This document shows, piece by piece, positions 1 to 7,017 of a DNA stretch of 13,312 nt. Source of the stretch: an uncultured Flavihumibacter sp. (GTDB taxonomy: Bacteria; Bacteroidota; Bacteroidia; Chitinophagales; Chitinophagaceae); assembly GCA_946482545.1 (NCBI GenBank), contig CAMLRX010000139.1, positions 1 through 13,312 on the forward strand. Direction: 5' to 3'. Positions within the stretch are counted from its first letter, which is position 1. Every line of letters begins with the position of its first letter. The notes below the pieces were generated by a model. That model ran no database searches. It was not told the DNA's origin and saw only the letters and a list, made by a program, of their open reading frames with translations. The position numbers were made by a program, and so were the translations under genes.

Positions 1-411
1 GATACTGGGATTTCTCTTGCGCACCGTAAGTCCCAACCGCTTCACCGCATCCGGCAACGTAGGTTCAGCCACACTTACCCTGTTCTGCACATCCAGCGTT
101 GCGATATTGATGTCTGTTCCCACCTCAAAGTTCACCGTAATGCTGCTCTGCCCGCTGCTGGTACTGTTGCTGCTCATGTACGTCATACCGGGCGTACCAT
201 TCACCTGTGTCTCAATAGGGGTGGTGGTAGTCTGTTCCACAGTCTGCGCATCCGCTCCTGTAAAGTTTCCGTTGATAGAAACAGTTGGCGGAGAGATATC
301 CGGATACTGCGCCACCGGCAGGTTAATCAAAGAAATTACCCCAACCAATACAATCACAATCGAAACAACGATCGCGGTGACGGGCCTTTTTATAAATACA
401 TCTGCTATCAT
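1..411 (-). CDS. RND multidrug efflux transporter, AcrB/HAE1 family (N-terminal part only)
   Basis: This is the inner-membrane proton-driven pump of a tripartite efflux system. Only the first 137 codons are here and the gene runs off the left edge. It starts MIADVFIKRPVTAIVVS, the classic RND N-terminus: a short amphipathic start, then transmembrane helix 1 at about residues 10-30. The NLPVAQYPDISPPTV motif that opens the porter domain follows, then a stretch ending in DVQNRV and RLGLTVRKRNPS, as in AcrB and MexB. The ATG at 411 lies 33 bases after the stop of the membrane-fusion gene, so the two are almost certainly cotranscribed. Family membership is very secure. The substrate cannot be told from the sequence, and whether the gene is intact further left is unknown. 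Confidence 0.95.
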   Translation of the reverse strand, partial: MIADVFIKRPVTAIVVSIVIVLVGVISLINLPVAQYPDISPPTVSINGNFTGADAQTVEQTTTTPIETQVNGTPGMTYMSSNSTSSGQSSITVNFEVGTDINIATLDVQNRVSVAEPTLPDAVKRLGLTVRKRNPSI

Positions 412-444
412 TTGAATTGCACTTTTCGTTGAAACTTCTGATCG

Positions 445-1569
445 TTATTTTTTAGGAGCAGTTCCAGGTTGTTCTGTCGTGATCACACTTCCTTCCCTCA
501 GGTTCTGTACGCCCTGCACCACAATCTTATCTCCTTTGCTTAATCCTTCCCGCACAAGAATATCCGTTCCTATCTGCTTGCCAAGCACCACTTTCTTTTG
601 GGTCACCTTGTTGCTATCACCAACGGCATACACAAAAAATTCACCCAACATTTCAGTTACAGCTTTATAAGGGATCGTAATACTTTCTGATCCCGCACTT
701 TTCTTCACACGCACTGTTCCGCTCATTCCCGCTTTCAGCATATTTTTCGCGTTCGGGAAAGAGAGTCTCATTTTCAACGTTCCTGTTTGAGGATCAACCG
801 CTCTGTCGATTACACTGATGGAACCGGGATAAGGATACACATCTGTTCCGAAGGCCAGCGTGAAAGTAGAATCCACTTTTTTTGTTTCCTGCAACTGTGT
901 AAACCGGAATATTTCTTTCTGATCGATCGCGAAATCCACAGCGATCGGATTATCCGAAGACACCACATTCAAAACGGTTTGTCCGGCCACCACTGCGGTA
1001 CCGGTTTTCACCTGTGAGATACCGATGGTTCCGTCGAAAGGTGCGTAGATAGTCGAGAAGTTCACGTTCGATTGCAGGCTCTTCACATTGGCCTGCGCAG
1101 CGGAGACCTGTTTTTTAGCGGCTTCCAGTGCGGCATCGGCGTAATCAACCTGTTGCTTCGCAATAGCGTCCTTCTTATCCAGTTCGTGGTAACGGTCAGC
1201 ATCTTTCTGTGCTTTCACCAGGTTGGTTTCCTGCACCTGTAAATTGGCGATCGCCTGCTGAACATTTGCGCTGTACAATTGCGCATCGATGGAATAGAGT
1301 TTCTGTCCTTTCCTTACCCTGTCGCCGTCTTTAAAAAAAATACCAGTAACGTAACCGCTTACCTGGGCGCGTAAATCCACCTGGTTCAGGGCTACTACAG
1401 TGGCGGGGTATTCGTCAAAATAGGCCACGTTTCCAGCAGTCACTTCTGCTACAGTTACCGGAACGGCAGGGGGCGGCCCCTGTTGTTGCTGCGCCTGCTT
1501 GTTGCCGCAGGATATGATAAACAGCAGGCTGCTGATACCTGCAAAAATCCGGATCTTATTCAATAACAT
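445..1569 (-). CDS. Efflux RND periplasmic adaptor (membrane fusion protein, AcrA/HlyD family), lipoprotein
   Basis: The periplasmic adaptor bridges the RND pump and the TolC-type channel. The 374-residue protein starts with a lipoprotein signal, a hydrophobic stretch at 7-19 and then SCGNK with the lipidated cysteine at position 21, so it should be anchored in a membrane facing the periplasm. A Gln/Pro-rich linker (25-37) follows. The first half of the lipoyl-like domain is at about 50-95 (VDLRAQVSGYV, VRKGQKLY). An alpha-helical hairpin rich in Ala, Gln and Lys spans about 97-170. The second lipoyl half has IYAPFDGTIG at about 174-183, then beta-barrel and membrane-proximal domains. Length is normal for the family. 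It lies 19 bases after the TolC-like gene and 33 before the RND gene, so it is the middle member of the operon. Confidence 0.95.
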   Translation of the reverse strand: MLLNKIRIFAGISSLLFIISCGNKQAQQQQGPPPAVPVTVAEVTAGNVAYFDEYPATVVALNQVDLRAQVSGYVTGIFFKDGDRVRKGQKLYSIDAQLYSANVQQAIANLQVQETNLVKAQKDADRYHELDKKDAIAKQQVDYADAALEAAKKQVSAAQANVKSLQSNVNFSTIYAPFDGTIGISQVKTGTAVVAGQTVLNVVSSDNPIAVDFAIDQKEIFRFTQLQETKKVDSTFTLAFGTDVYPYPGSISVIDRAVDPQTGTLKMRLSFPNAKNMLKAGMSGTVRVKKSAGSESITIPYKAVTEMLGEFFVYAVGDSNKVTQKKVVLGKQIGTDILVREGLSKGDKIVVQGVQNLREGSVITTEQPGTAPKK

Positions 1570-1588
1570 ATTATGGAAGTTTTAAGCA

Positions 1589-2896
1589 TTAATAATTGAT
1601 TTGGCCCAGCGCTTTCTTCATATCTACCTTACTGGCAAGCAGTTGATAAAGCGCATTGTAATAGCTGATTTGTGAAGTTCTCAGATCCGTTTCCGCAGTA
1701 ATTACCTCGAGGTAGGTTTTGATACCTGATCTGTATTGCAACTGAATCACATCATAAACTTCCTGCGCCAGTGCCAGGTTTTCTTTTAAAGCCTGGTAAT
1801 TGGCCAGCGCTCCTTTGTACCCGGCAATCGCCTGCGCATATTCCGCATTCACACTGTTTTTAAGGTTCACGATATCTTCTTCCGTCCGCTTCAATTGCCA
1901 TTCAGCCACCGCGATGTCCGCGTTTCTTTTTCCTCCCTGAAAGATGGGCCAGGTAAGGGATAGCGCTGCGAAAGAGTTAGGATAATTTACATTGTACAAC
2001 TTACTGAACCGGTCGTTGAGGTAGTTGAAATTATATGCTCCGTTCAGGGAAACATTGGGAAGGAAACTCCATTTGTTGTACCTGATATTCGCGTCCTGCA
2101 ATCTGCGTTGTGTTTCCAGCAGCCTGTATTCGATCCGGAGTTTATAATCAGGAAGTTGGAGTGTATCTGCGGTGACCTCTTTTTCCATCTGAGCCACGTC
2201 AGACATTATTTTTATTTCCTGCTCTGCAGGATAACCCATCAGCAATTTGAGGACTTCTTTTTTTGCTTCCAGCAATTCCACATTGCTTTTCCGCGAAGCC
2301 CTTGTATTGTTCAATTGAATCGTGGCGCGCTTAAAATCCGTTTTGTCAGCCACACCTGCTTCGTACTGACTGGTAGCATCACGCAAACTTTTTTCGAGCC
2401 GGACGATGTTTTCATCGGCCACACGAATCTGTTGCGCAGTGGCGAGCACATCGTAATACGCTTTACTTACATTCGCAGCGATGTCAATTTTGCTGCTGCT
2501 GGTATTTTGTGTTGCCTGAAGTTGTACATCTCCTTTGGAACGCAGCGCCAGCAAGGCATCCCTGTTGAAAATGTTCTGAGAAAGCGTGAACTGCAATGCC
2601 GATACATTATCCACACCAAGCTTAACAGGGTTTCCACCAATGATATTGGTCTGTACCTCGAAATTGTGTTGCAGGTTGTAGTTAAAATTCACCCTTGGAT
2701 ACCAATCCGAAAGCCTGCTCTTAATCGTGTAACCGGTAATCTGTTCGTCTATCTTGGCCTGTTTCACCAACGGTTGGTTCTCTATGGCATACGCGATACA
2801 CTGTTCCAATGAAAGTGAATCAGCAACCTGCGCCCTTCCTGCAAGCGGCAACAGACACACCAAACACAGCGTTCTAACAACGTTTGATACTCTCAT
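1589..2896 (-). CDS. TolC-family outer membrane efflux protein
   Basis: This is the outer-membrane channel of the tripartite pump. From the chosen ATG at 2896 the protein has 435 residues and begins MRVSNVVRTLCLVCLLPLAGRA, a good Sec signal peptide with likely cleavage before QVADS. A longer in-frame reading from 2947 would put 17 polar and aromatic residues before the signal and overlap the TetR gene, so I prefer 2896. The mature start, SLSLEQCIAYAIENQPLVKQA, is the typical first helix of the outer membrane efflux protein domain. Two such repeats follow, with long helices (AEYAQAIAGYKGALANYQAL) and the late motif QYRSGIKTYLEVITAETDL seen in many TolC relatives. It sits 29 bases after tetR and 19 before the adaptor gene. 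Confidence 0.93.
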   Translation of the reverse strand: MRVSNVVRTLCLVCLLPLAGRAQVADSLSLEQCIAYAIENQPLVKQAKIDEQITGYTIKSRLSDWYPRVNFNYNLQHNFEVQTNIIGGNPVKLGVDNVSALQFTLSQNIFNRDALLALRSKGDVQLQATQNTSSSKIDIAANVSKAYYDVLATAQQIRVADENIVRLEKSLRDATSQYEAGVADKTDFKRATIQLNNTRASRKSNVELLEAKKEVLKLLMGYPAEQEIKIMSDVAQMEKEVTADTLQLPDYKLRIEYRLLETQRRLQDANIRYNKWSFLPNVSLNGAYNFNYLNDRFSKLYNVNYPNSFAALSLTWPIFQGGKRNADIAVAEWQLKRTEEDIVNLKNSVNAEYAQAIAGYKGALANYQALKENLALAQEVYDVIQLQYRSGIKTYLEVITAETDLRTSQISYYNALYQLLASKVDMKKALGQINY

Positions 2897-2925
2897 ATAA
2901 TTTAAAAAATAAAAAGTACGATGGC

Positions 2926-3501
2926 TTACAACCGGATGCCATCCCAAATGATGGCCAGAATATTGTTCACACTGTCAGGAGAAAATTCCCGCCGACCGGA
3001 TACATGAACCTTAGCAGTAGTGGAGATCGCACCGAGCACCACAGGCGCCACCAGGAAATACTCCACCTTTTTGACGACACCTTCTTCCATGCCCGTTCGC
3101 ATGAAGTTGAAAAAGTTGTCAATAAACACCTGTTTCGCCTCCAATGTTCGTTGCGCATAAGGCGAGTTGTTGTACTGATCCAGGAAATACAACGCATCAG
3201 GATTAGAGATATAATAATGAAGCAACTTCCTGCATTCCTCAAAAAACTGGTCTTTGAAACTCAGCGAAGTATCTCTCGCACCGAAAGCGACAACAGAAAG
3301 TTCCTTACAAATCAGGAGGTATATTTCCAGCATCACGTCATCCTTGCCCGGAAAATAATGGTAGATGGTTCCACACGCGACATTGGCGTGCCTGGCTATC
3401 TGGCTCATGGGCGTACCGTGAAAACCGTGCAGCCGGATCAGCTCCATTGCACTGCGAAGGATGGCTTCTTTTTTACCCGCTATTTCCGATTGAACGTTCA
3501 T
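2926..3501 (-). CDS. TetR/AcrR-family transcriptional regulator
   Basis: A 191-residue one-component repressor, first gene of the efflux operon. The N-terminal TetR DNA-binding domain covers about residues 9-55. KKEAILRSAMELIRLHGF forms helix 1, TPMSQIARHANVACGTIYHYF forms the helix-turn-helix with the usual TIYHYF recognition helix, and PGKDDVMLEIY closes the domain. The remaining 135 residues are helical and would hold the ligand pocket; they have no family-specific motif I recognise. The ATG at 3501 lies inside a 10-bp perfect palindrome (3491-3500). Being cotranscribed with the pump suggests autoregulation and induction by a pump substrate, which is inference from family habits. Activator function cannot be excluded. 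Confidence 0.93.
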   Translation of the reverse strand: MNVQSEIAGKKEAILRSAMELIRLHGFHGTPMSQIARHANVACGTIYHYFPGKDDVMLEIYLLICKELSVVAFGARDTSLSFKDQFFEECRKLLHYYISNPDALYFLDQYNNSPYAQRTLEAKQVFIDNFFNFMRTGMEEGVVKKVEYFLVAPVVLGAISTTAKVHVSGRREFSPDSVNNILAIIWDGIRL

Positions 3502-3503
3502 TC
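3488..3503. promoter_or_regulatory. Palindrome over the tetR start codon, possible TetR operator
   Basis: TGAACGTTCA at 3491-3500 is a perfect 10-bp palindrome. It extends to 16 bp (3488-3503) with one mismatched pair (3490/3501). It overlaps the first four codons of tetR, so it is also coding sequence. TetR-family operators are commonly palindromes of about this size near their own gene, but no binding evidence exists and chance is possible. Confidence 0.3.
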
Positions 3504-3580
3504 GGTCGGCAAGTTACATTGAATTTCAACTCCACGAAATATTTTTTCTGCTTAATTATCATGACTCCTGTTTCATTTTG

Positions 3581-3593
3581 CTAAATTATTTAG
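3581..3593. repeat. Inverted repeat between divergent promoters
   Basis: CTAAATTATTTAG has 5-bp arms (CTAAA and TTTAG) around a 3-base centre. It coincides with the minus-strand -7 candidate and abuts the plus-strand one, so a protein bound here could affect both divergent genes. The A/T-rich arms make chance occurrence fairly likely. Confidence 0.3.
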
Positions 3594-3601
3594 TATTTTT
3601 G
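3594..3601 (+). promoter_or_regulatory. Candidate -7 element for the radical SAM gene
   Basis: TATTTTTG matches TAnnTTTG exactly. The nearest upstream TTTG (3577-3580) is only 13 bases away, shorter than the usual 17-23, so the -33 part is weak. It would give a leader of about 120 bases. It lies back-to-back with the minus-strand promoter candidate. Confidence 0.35.
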
Positions 3602-3728
3602 AGTTGGTCAAATAGAAAAACACGGTTTCGTATCCGTTTTTTCACCGTTTTAACCACTTACAAGTTCAGCTTATTTACCAGCCCCGTCAATTCCCAAATA
3701 AGGTTAATCATTGTCAAATTCGTTCATT

Positions 3729-4790
3729 ATGGATGAAATCATAAAAGGGCGCGGTGCCCAGATCAATACGCCGAACCGTTTTCACAGGCACAGTCTTGAG
3801 AAGCAACATGTGGAAGGAATCGATGACTGGGAAGAACCGGGTGTTAAAACAGTATTCCTTGAACAACATGCCAAATCGCTGGTCAATAAAGTGGAAAGCC
3901 CTGATGTGGGTATGTTTTATTCCATGAACCCTTACCAGGGTTGTGAGCACGGTTGCATTTATTGTTATGCCCGCAACAGCCATGAGTACCTGGGTTTCAG
4001 TGCAGGACTTGATTTTGAGAGCAAAATCATGGTAAAAAAGAATGCGCCCGAGTTGCTCCGGAAGTTCCTGCTTCATCCAAAATGGCAATCAGTTCCGATT
4101 TCTTTGAGTGGTAACACAGACTGTTATCAACCCGCTGAACAGAAATTCGGCATTACACGTAAGTTGCTGGAAGTGTGTGATAGTTTTCATCAACCCGTGG
4201 GCATCATCACTAAAAACGCAGGTATATTAAGAGATAAGGAGTTATTGGCGAAGATGGGTAAAAGGAACCTTGTGTCTGTGCTGGTTTCGATCACTTCTTT
4301 CGATGAACAATTACGGTTGGCGATGGAACCCCGCACCACTACTGCGGCCCAGCGGTTAAGGGTAATCCGTGAACTCTCTGCGGCAGGCATCAGAACAGGG
4401 GTTATGTTGGGGCCCATGATCCCTGGTCTTAACGAACATGAAATGCAACGCATCATGAAAGCCGCTTCTGAAGCGGGCGCCGTTTTTTCCGCCTATACGT
4501 TTATCCGTTTGAACGGCGCCATTAAACTGCTTTTTCACGACTGGTTGTACAAACACTTCCCGGACCGCGGGGATAAAGTATGGCACCTCATTGAAAACGG
4601 ACACGGCGGAAAGGTGAATGATTCCCGTTATGGTGTAAGGATGCGTGGCGAGGGGAATATCGCTGAACTGGTGGCCATGCAATACAAAAAATACATTCAC
4701 AAATATGGATTGGACCGCGAAAGATGGGACCTGGACGCGAGCGCGTTCCGTCCTCCGGGAAGCCAGCTATCGCTGGGATTCGATCTTTAA
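3729..4790 (+). CDS. PA0069-family radical SAM protein, SplB-related, function unknown
   Basis: A 353-residue iron-sulfur enzyme of the radical SAM superfamily. The [4Fe-4S] motif is C72-x3-C76-x2-C79 (GCEHGCIYCYARNSHEY), placed as in the PA0069/Rv2578c group related to spore photoproduct lyase (COG1533). The N-terminus IKGRGAQINTPNRF and the later SGNTDCYQPAEQ and GVMLGPMIPGLNE are typical of this group. No spore formation is expected here and no reaction is known for the group, so the substrate is left open. I chose the ATG at 3729. A TTG at 3711 would add six residues and no ribosome-binding site favours it. The gene ends 8 bases from the convergent nucleotidyltransferase gene. Confidence 0.9.
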   Translation: MDEIIKGRGAQINTPNRFHRHSLEKQHVEGIDDWEEPGVKTVFLEQHAKSLVNKVESPDVGMFYSMNPYQGCEHGCIYCYARNSHEYLGFSAGLDFESKIMVKKNAPELLRKFLLHPKWQSVPISLSGNTDCYQPAEQKFGITRKLLEVCDSFHQPVGIITKNAGILRDKELLAKMGKRNLVSVLVSITSFDEQLRLAMEPRTTTAAQRLRVIRELSAAGIRTGVMLGPMIPGLNEHEMQRIMKAASEAGAVFSAYTFIRLNGAIKLLFHDWLYKHFPDRGDKVWHLIENGHGGKVNDSRYGVRMRGEGNIAELVAMQYKKYIHKYGLDRERWDLDASAFRPPGSQLSLGFDL

Positions 4791-4798
4791 ATATTATT

Positions 4799-5512
4799 TC
4801 AGGTAAAAAGCAGTTCTGCCTTTGCTACGGAATCCGGCTTGCCTACATCAAGCCACCTGGAGCCGGAATGGTCGTACCCCTTTATTATCTGTTGTGGAGC
4901 TATATCGAGAAAAGTTTCCACGATAGAAAATTTCCCGGTTTGATTGATGTGCTGAAATACAGTTGGTTGATACACCGCAATCCCACTGTATGCTTTTTCA
5001 AAATTAACCGGCGTATCGAAGGCGATCTTCTCTTCACCGGTAGCATTGTTCCGCCAACCGCACAACCGGTTATCCGCATCAAACAAAAAATTCCTGGAAG
5101 TAACCCTGTTCGTCACCGCCAATGTTACAAGCGCTCCGGATGATTGGTGAAAGCGCTGCATCTCGTGCAGGTTAAGGTCCGTAAGTATATCGGCATTGAT
5201 GGTGAGGAATGGCGTATGTTCAAGCAACGGCCTTGCTTTCAGCAATCCGCCACCGGTTTCAAGTACTGCATCCTGTTCATCAGAGATTTCAACATTACTT
5301 CCCCAGCCGTTGTTCTCCTTCAGCGCAGCTATGATCTGATCTGCGAAATGGTGCACATTTACCACCACATCGGTAATCCCGTAACTGCGGAGGTATTCAA
5401 TGTTTCTTTGCAGCAAAGACCTCCCATTTACCGGAGCCAATGCCTTGGGGTGCTTGTCTGTCCAGGGTTTAAACCTGGTTCCGAGGCCAGCCGAAAAAAT
5501 CAGTGCTTTCAT
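4799..5512 (-). CDS. murU: Sugar-1-phosphate nucleotidyltransferase, MurU-like (probable MurNAc-1-P uridylyltransferase)
   Basis: A 237-residue sugar-phosphate nucleotidyltransferase. The N-terminal signature MKALIFSAGLGTRFKPWTDK followed by HPKALAPV (residues 1-27) carries the nucleotide-binding GxGTR and the catalytic Lys of the PK pair. ETGGGL at 85-90 and the metal-binding NAD at 106-108 (LTINADIL) fit the family. The size, without a left-handed beta-helix domain, and the ETGGG motif resemble MurU, which makes UDP-MurNAc from MurNAc-1-phosphate during cell-wall recycling, more than GlmU or RfbA. The gene begins 9 bases after an AmgK-like kinase that would supply its substrate, which strongly supports this role. 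GlcNAc-1-phosphate or another sugar phosphate remains possible. The class is certain and the substrate is inferred. Confidence 0.88.
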   Translation of the reverse strand: MKALIFSAGLGTRFKPWTDKHPKALAPVNGRSLLQRNIEYLRSYGITDVVVNVHHFADQIIAALKENNGWGSNVEISDEQDAVLETGGGLLKARPLLEHTPFLTINADILTDLNLHEMQRFHQSSGALVTLAVTNRVTSRNFLFDADNRLCGWRNNATGEEKIAFDTPVNFEKAYSGIAVYQPTVFQHINQTGKFSIVETFLDIAPQQIIKGYDHSGSRWLDVGKPDSVAKAELLFT

Positions 5513-5521
5513 ACTGTCATT

Positions 5522-6973
5522 TTAACCTTCGTTCACCCATGCTTTCGCATCCTGCACAAGATGTTTCAGTTCAATCTTAACTTTGTACTTGTTCCTGAGG
5601 TGCCTGGCCAGCGCATCAGCGGCATATACGCTTCTGTGTTGACCGCCGGTGCAACCAAAGCACACAGAAAGATTTTCAAAACCTCTCGACAAATAATTCT
5701 CCACCGAGATGTCTACTGTGTTGTAAATATTGTTCAGAAACTCGGTCATCCGGGTGCGCTGCTCCAGGAAATCTTTCACTCCTTTATCCCGGCCTGTTTG
5801 CTTTTTATACTCGTCAATTCTGCCCGGATTAAGGATACCCCTGCAATCGAATACGAAACCTCCTCCGTTACTGGATTTATCTTCTGGAATCCCATTCCGG
5901 TACGAAAAGCTACATATCTGTACCACCAACGGCGTATCTTCTGTGGCCCTGATGGGCTCGAACCGGTTGATGATGGCCTCTTTGGTTACTTCAGCAAGAA
6001 TGGCATCAAAAGTAGGCAATACAATACCAATAGATTTGTGCTGTAAGAACCATTTCAGGTTATTCAACGCAAGCGGGATGCTGGTGAGAAAATGGGCCTT
6101 TCTTTCAAATAAGCCGCGGAAACCGTAAGCGCCTAATACCTGCAACAAACGCAACAACACGTATCCATTGTATTGCCCTACAAACGTGGTTCTGTCTAAA
6201 GGAGCGGGCAACAATTGATCCACTTCGTTCATGTATTCTTCCAGCAGCCCTGTTTTCCATTCATCGGGCAGTTCCGCTTTTGCCTGCCACAACAGAGAGG
6301 CCACATCGTATTGAAGGGCACCTTTCATCCCACCCTGGTAGTCGATGAAATTAGGCTCGTTGTTCCTGATCATTACATTACGACTCTGGAAATCACGGAA
6401 CATAAAATACTTGTGCCCGGTATAAGCGAGATAAGTACTTAACGCTTCAAAATCTTCGATCAGTTTTTCCTTATCGTAAGGAATCTTCAATGTATCGAGG
6501 AAGTAATATTTGAAATAAAGCAGGTCGGCCATGATCGCCTGTTTCCCGAACTCGCGGGAGGTGATGCACATGGAATAATCGAAATCTTTTTCTCCCAGTA
6601 TCTGCATCCTGGCAAGCGCTGAAAGGCTTTTCCTGAAGAGTTCATATACATTGGAACTGTATTTCTCCTCTTCAATCTTATCCAGCAGGGAAACTGTCCC
6701 GAGGTCTTCGAGCAGGTAAATGTCTCGTCTTTCATTCACGGCCAGCACTTCGGGAAGCGGAGCGTTAATGTTCCTGAAATGGTCGGTGAAATACAGGAAG
6801 GTATTGTTTTCCCTGATGTGCAGGTTGTGGCAGGCGATACAGGTTCCCGCTTCCCCATGCACGCGGAAATAACGCCTGTCTGAACCAGAGGGTGGTAACA
6901 CCTCGATAGACACGGGCGGGGTTCCTTTGCAGGATTGAAAGAGTTCTTTTATTTCAGCTATAATATTTTCCAT
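5522..6973 (-). CDS. AmgK-like anomeric sugar kinase fused to a RapZ C-terminal domain
   Basis: A 483-residue two-domain protein. Residues about 10-310 form an aminoglycoside-phosphotransferase-fold kinase. SGSDRRYFRV (29-38) is the nucleotide-binding loop, YLLEDLG (86-92) the hinge, FRDFQSRNVM (192-201) the catalytic loop with Asp194 and Asn199, and FIDYQGG (209-215) the metal-binding segment followed by YDVASLLW. These match AmgK, which phosphorylates MurNAc and GlcNAc at C1. Residues about 345-483 match the RapZ C-terminal domain: CSFSYRNGIP, GFVFDCRGILNPG and GCTGGQHRSVYAADALARHL (440-459). The RapZ N-terminal P-loop domain is absent. E. coli RapZ uses this C-terminal domain to sense glucosamine-6-phosphate and bind small RNAs, so here it may sense amino sugars. 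The gene is followed 9 bases later by murU. Each domain call is strong; the function of the fusion is inferred. Confidence 0.9.
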   Translation of the reverse strand: MENIIAEIKELFQSCKGTPPVSIEVLPPSGSDRRYFRVHGEAGTCIACHNLHIRENNTFLYFTDHFRNINAPLPEVLAVNERRDIYLLEDLGTVSLLDKIEEEKYSSNVYELFRKSLSALARMQILGEKDFDYSMCITSREFGKQAIMADLLYFKYYFLDTLKIPYDKEKLIEDFEALSTYLAYTGHKYFMFRDFQSRNVMIRNNEPNFIDYQGGMKGALQYDVASLLWQAKAELPDEWKTGLLEEYMNEVDQLLPAPLDRTTFVGQYNGYVLLRLLQVLGAYGFRGLFERKAHFLTSIPLALNNLKWFLQHKSIGIVLPTFDAILAEVTKEAIINRFEPIRATEDTPLVVQICSFSYRNGIPEDKSSNGGGFVFDCRGILNPGRIDEYKKQTGRDKGVKDFLEQRTRMTEFLNNIYNTVDISVENYLSRGFENLSVCFGCTGGQHRSVYAADALARHLRNKYKVKIELKHLVQDAKAWVNEG

Positions 6974-6990
6974 TCATCCGTTTTGGTGCT

Positions 6991-6998
6991 CAAAAGTA
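6991..6998 (-). promoter_or_regulatory. Candidate -7 element for the kinase-murU operon
   Basis: On the minus strand the sequence reads TACTTTTG, an exact match to TAnnTTTG, in the 44-base gap before the kinase start. No good TTG -33 element is visible at the usual spacing. The predicted start would leave a leader of only about 12 bases. If real, it separates the kinase pair from the upstream mutase transcript. Confidence 0.35.
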
Positions 6999-7017
6999 GG
7001 AAGAACGGCGCAACCAT

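Larger units (their letters stand above)
3581..3612 (-). promoter_or_regulatory. Candidate Bacteroidota promoter for the tetR-efflux operon
   Basis: Read on the minus strand, TTTG (3612-3609) is followed after 20 bases by TAATTTAG (3588-3581). This is one mismatch from the Bacteroidota -7 consensus TAnnTTTG and at the usual distance from a TTTG -33 element. Transcription would begin near 3575, giving a leader of roughly 70 bases before tetR. It overlaps the inverted repeat at 3581-3593. Confidence 0.4.

Noticed and set aside
2108..2812. 234-codon open frame on the plus strand within the TolC-like gene
   Set aside because: It is fully antisense to a clear outer membrane efflux gene and has no recognisable motif.
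2897..2947. Longer N-terminus for the TolC-like protein from 2947
   Set aside because: It would place 17 residues before an otherwise perfect signal peptide and overlap the tetR 3' end.
3617..3642. Weak hairpin ACGG/CCGT with A and T tracts upstream of the radical SAM gene
   Set aside because: The GC part is only 4 bp, with a mismatch below it. In an A/T-rich leader this is too weak to call a terminator or attenuator.
5462..5478. Near-palindrome CCAGGGTTTAAACCTGG
   Set aside because: It encodes the conserved RFKPWTD segment of the nucleotidyltransferase, so coding constraint explains it. The arms are also not perfectly symmetric.
5144..6046. 300-codon open frame on the plus strand across murU and the kinase
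   Set aside because: It is antisense to two genes with strong family motifs and shows no domain of its own.
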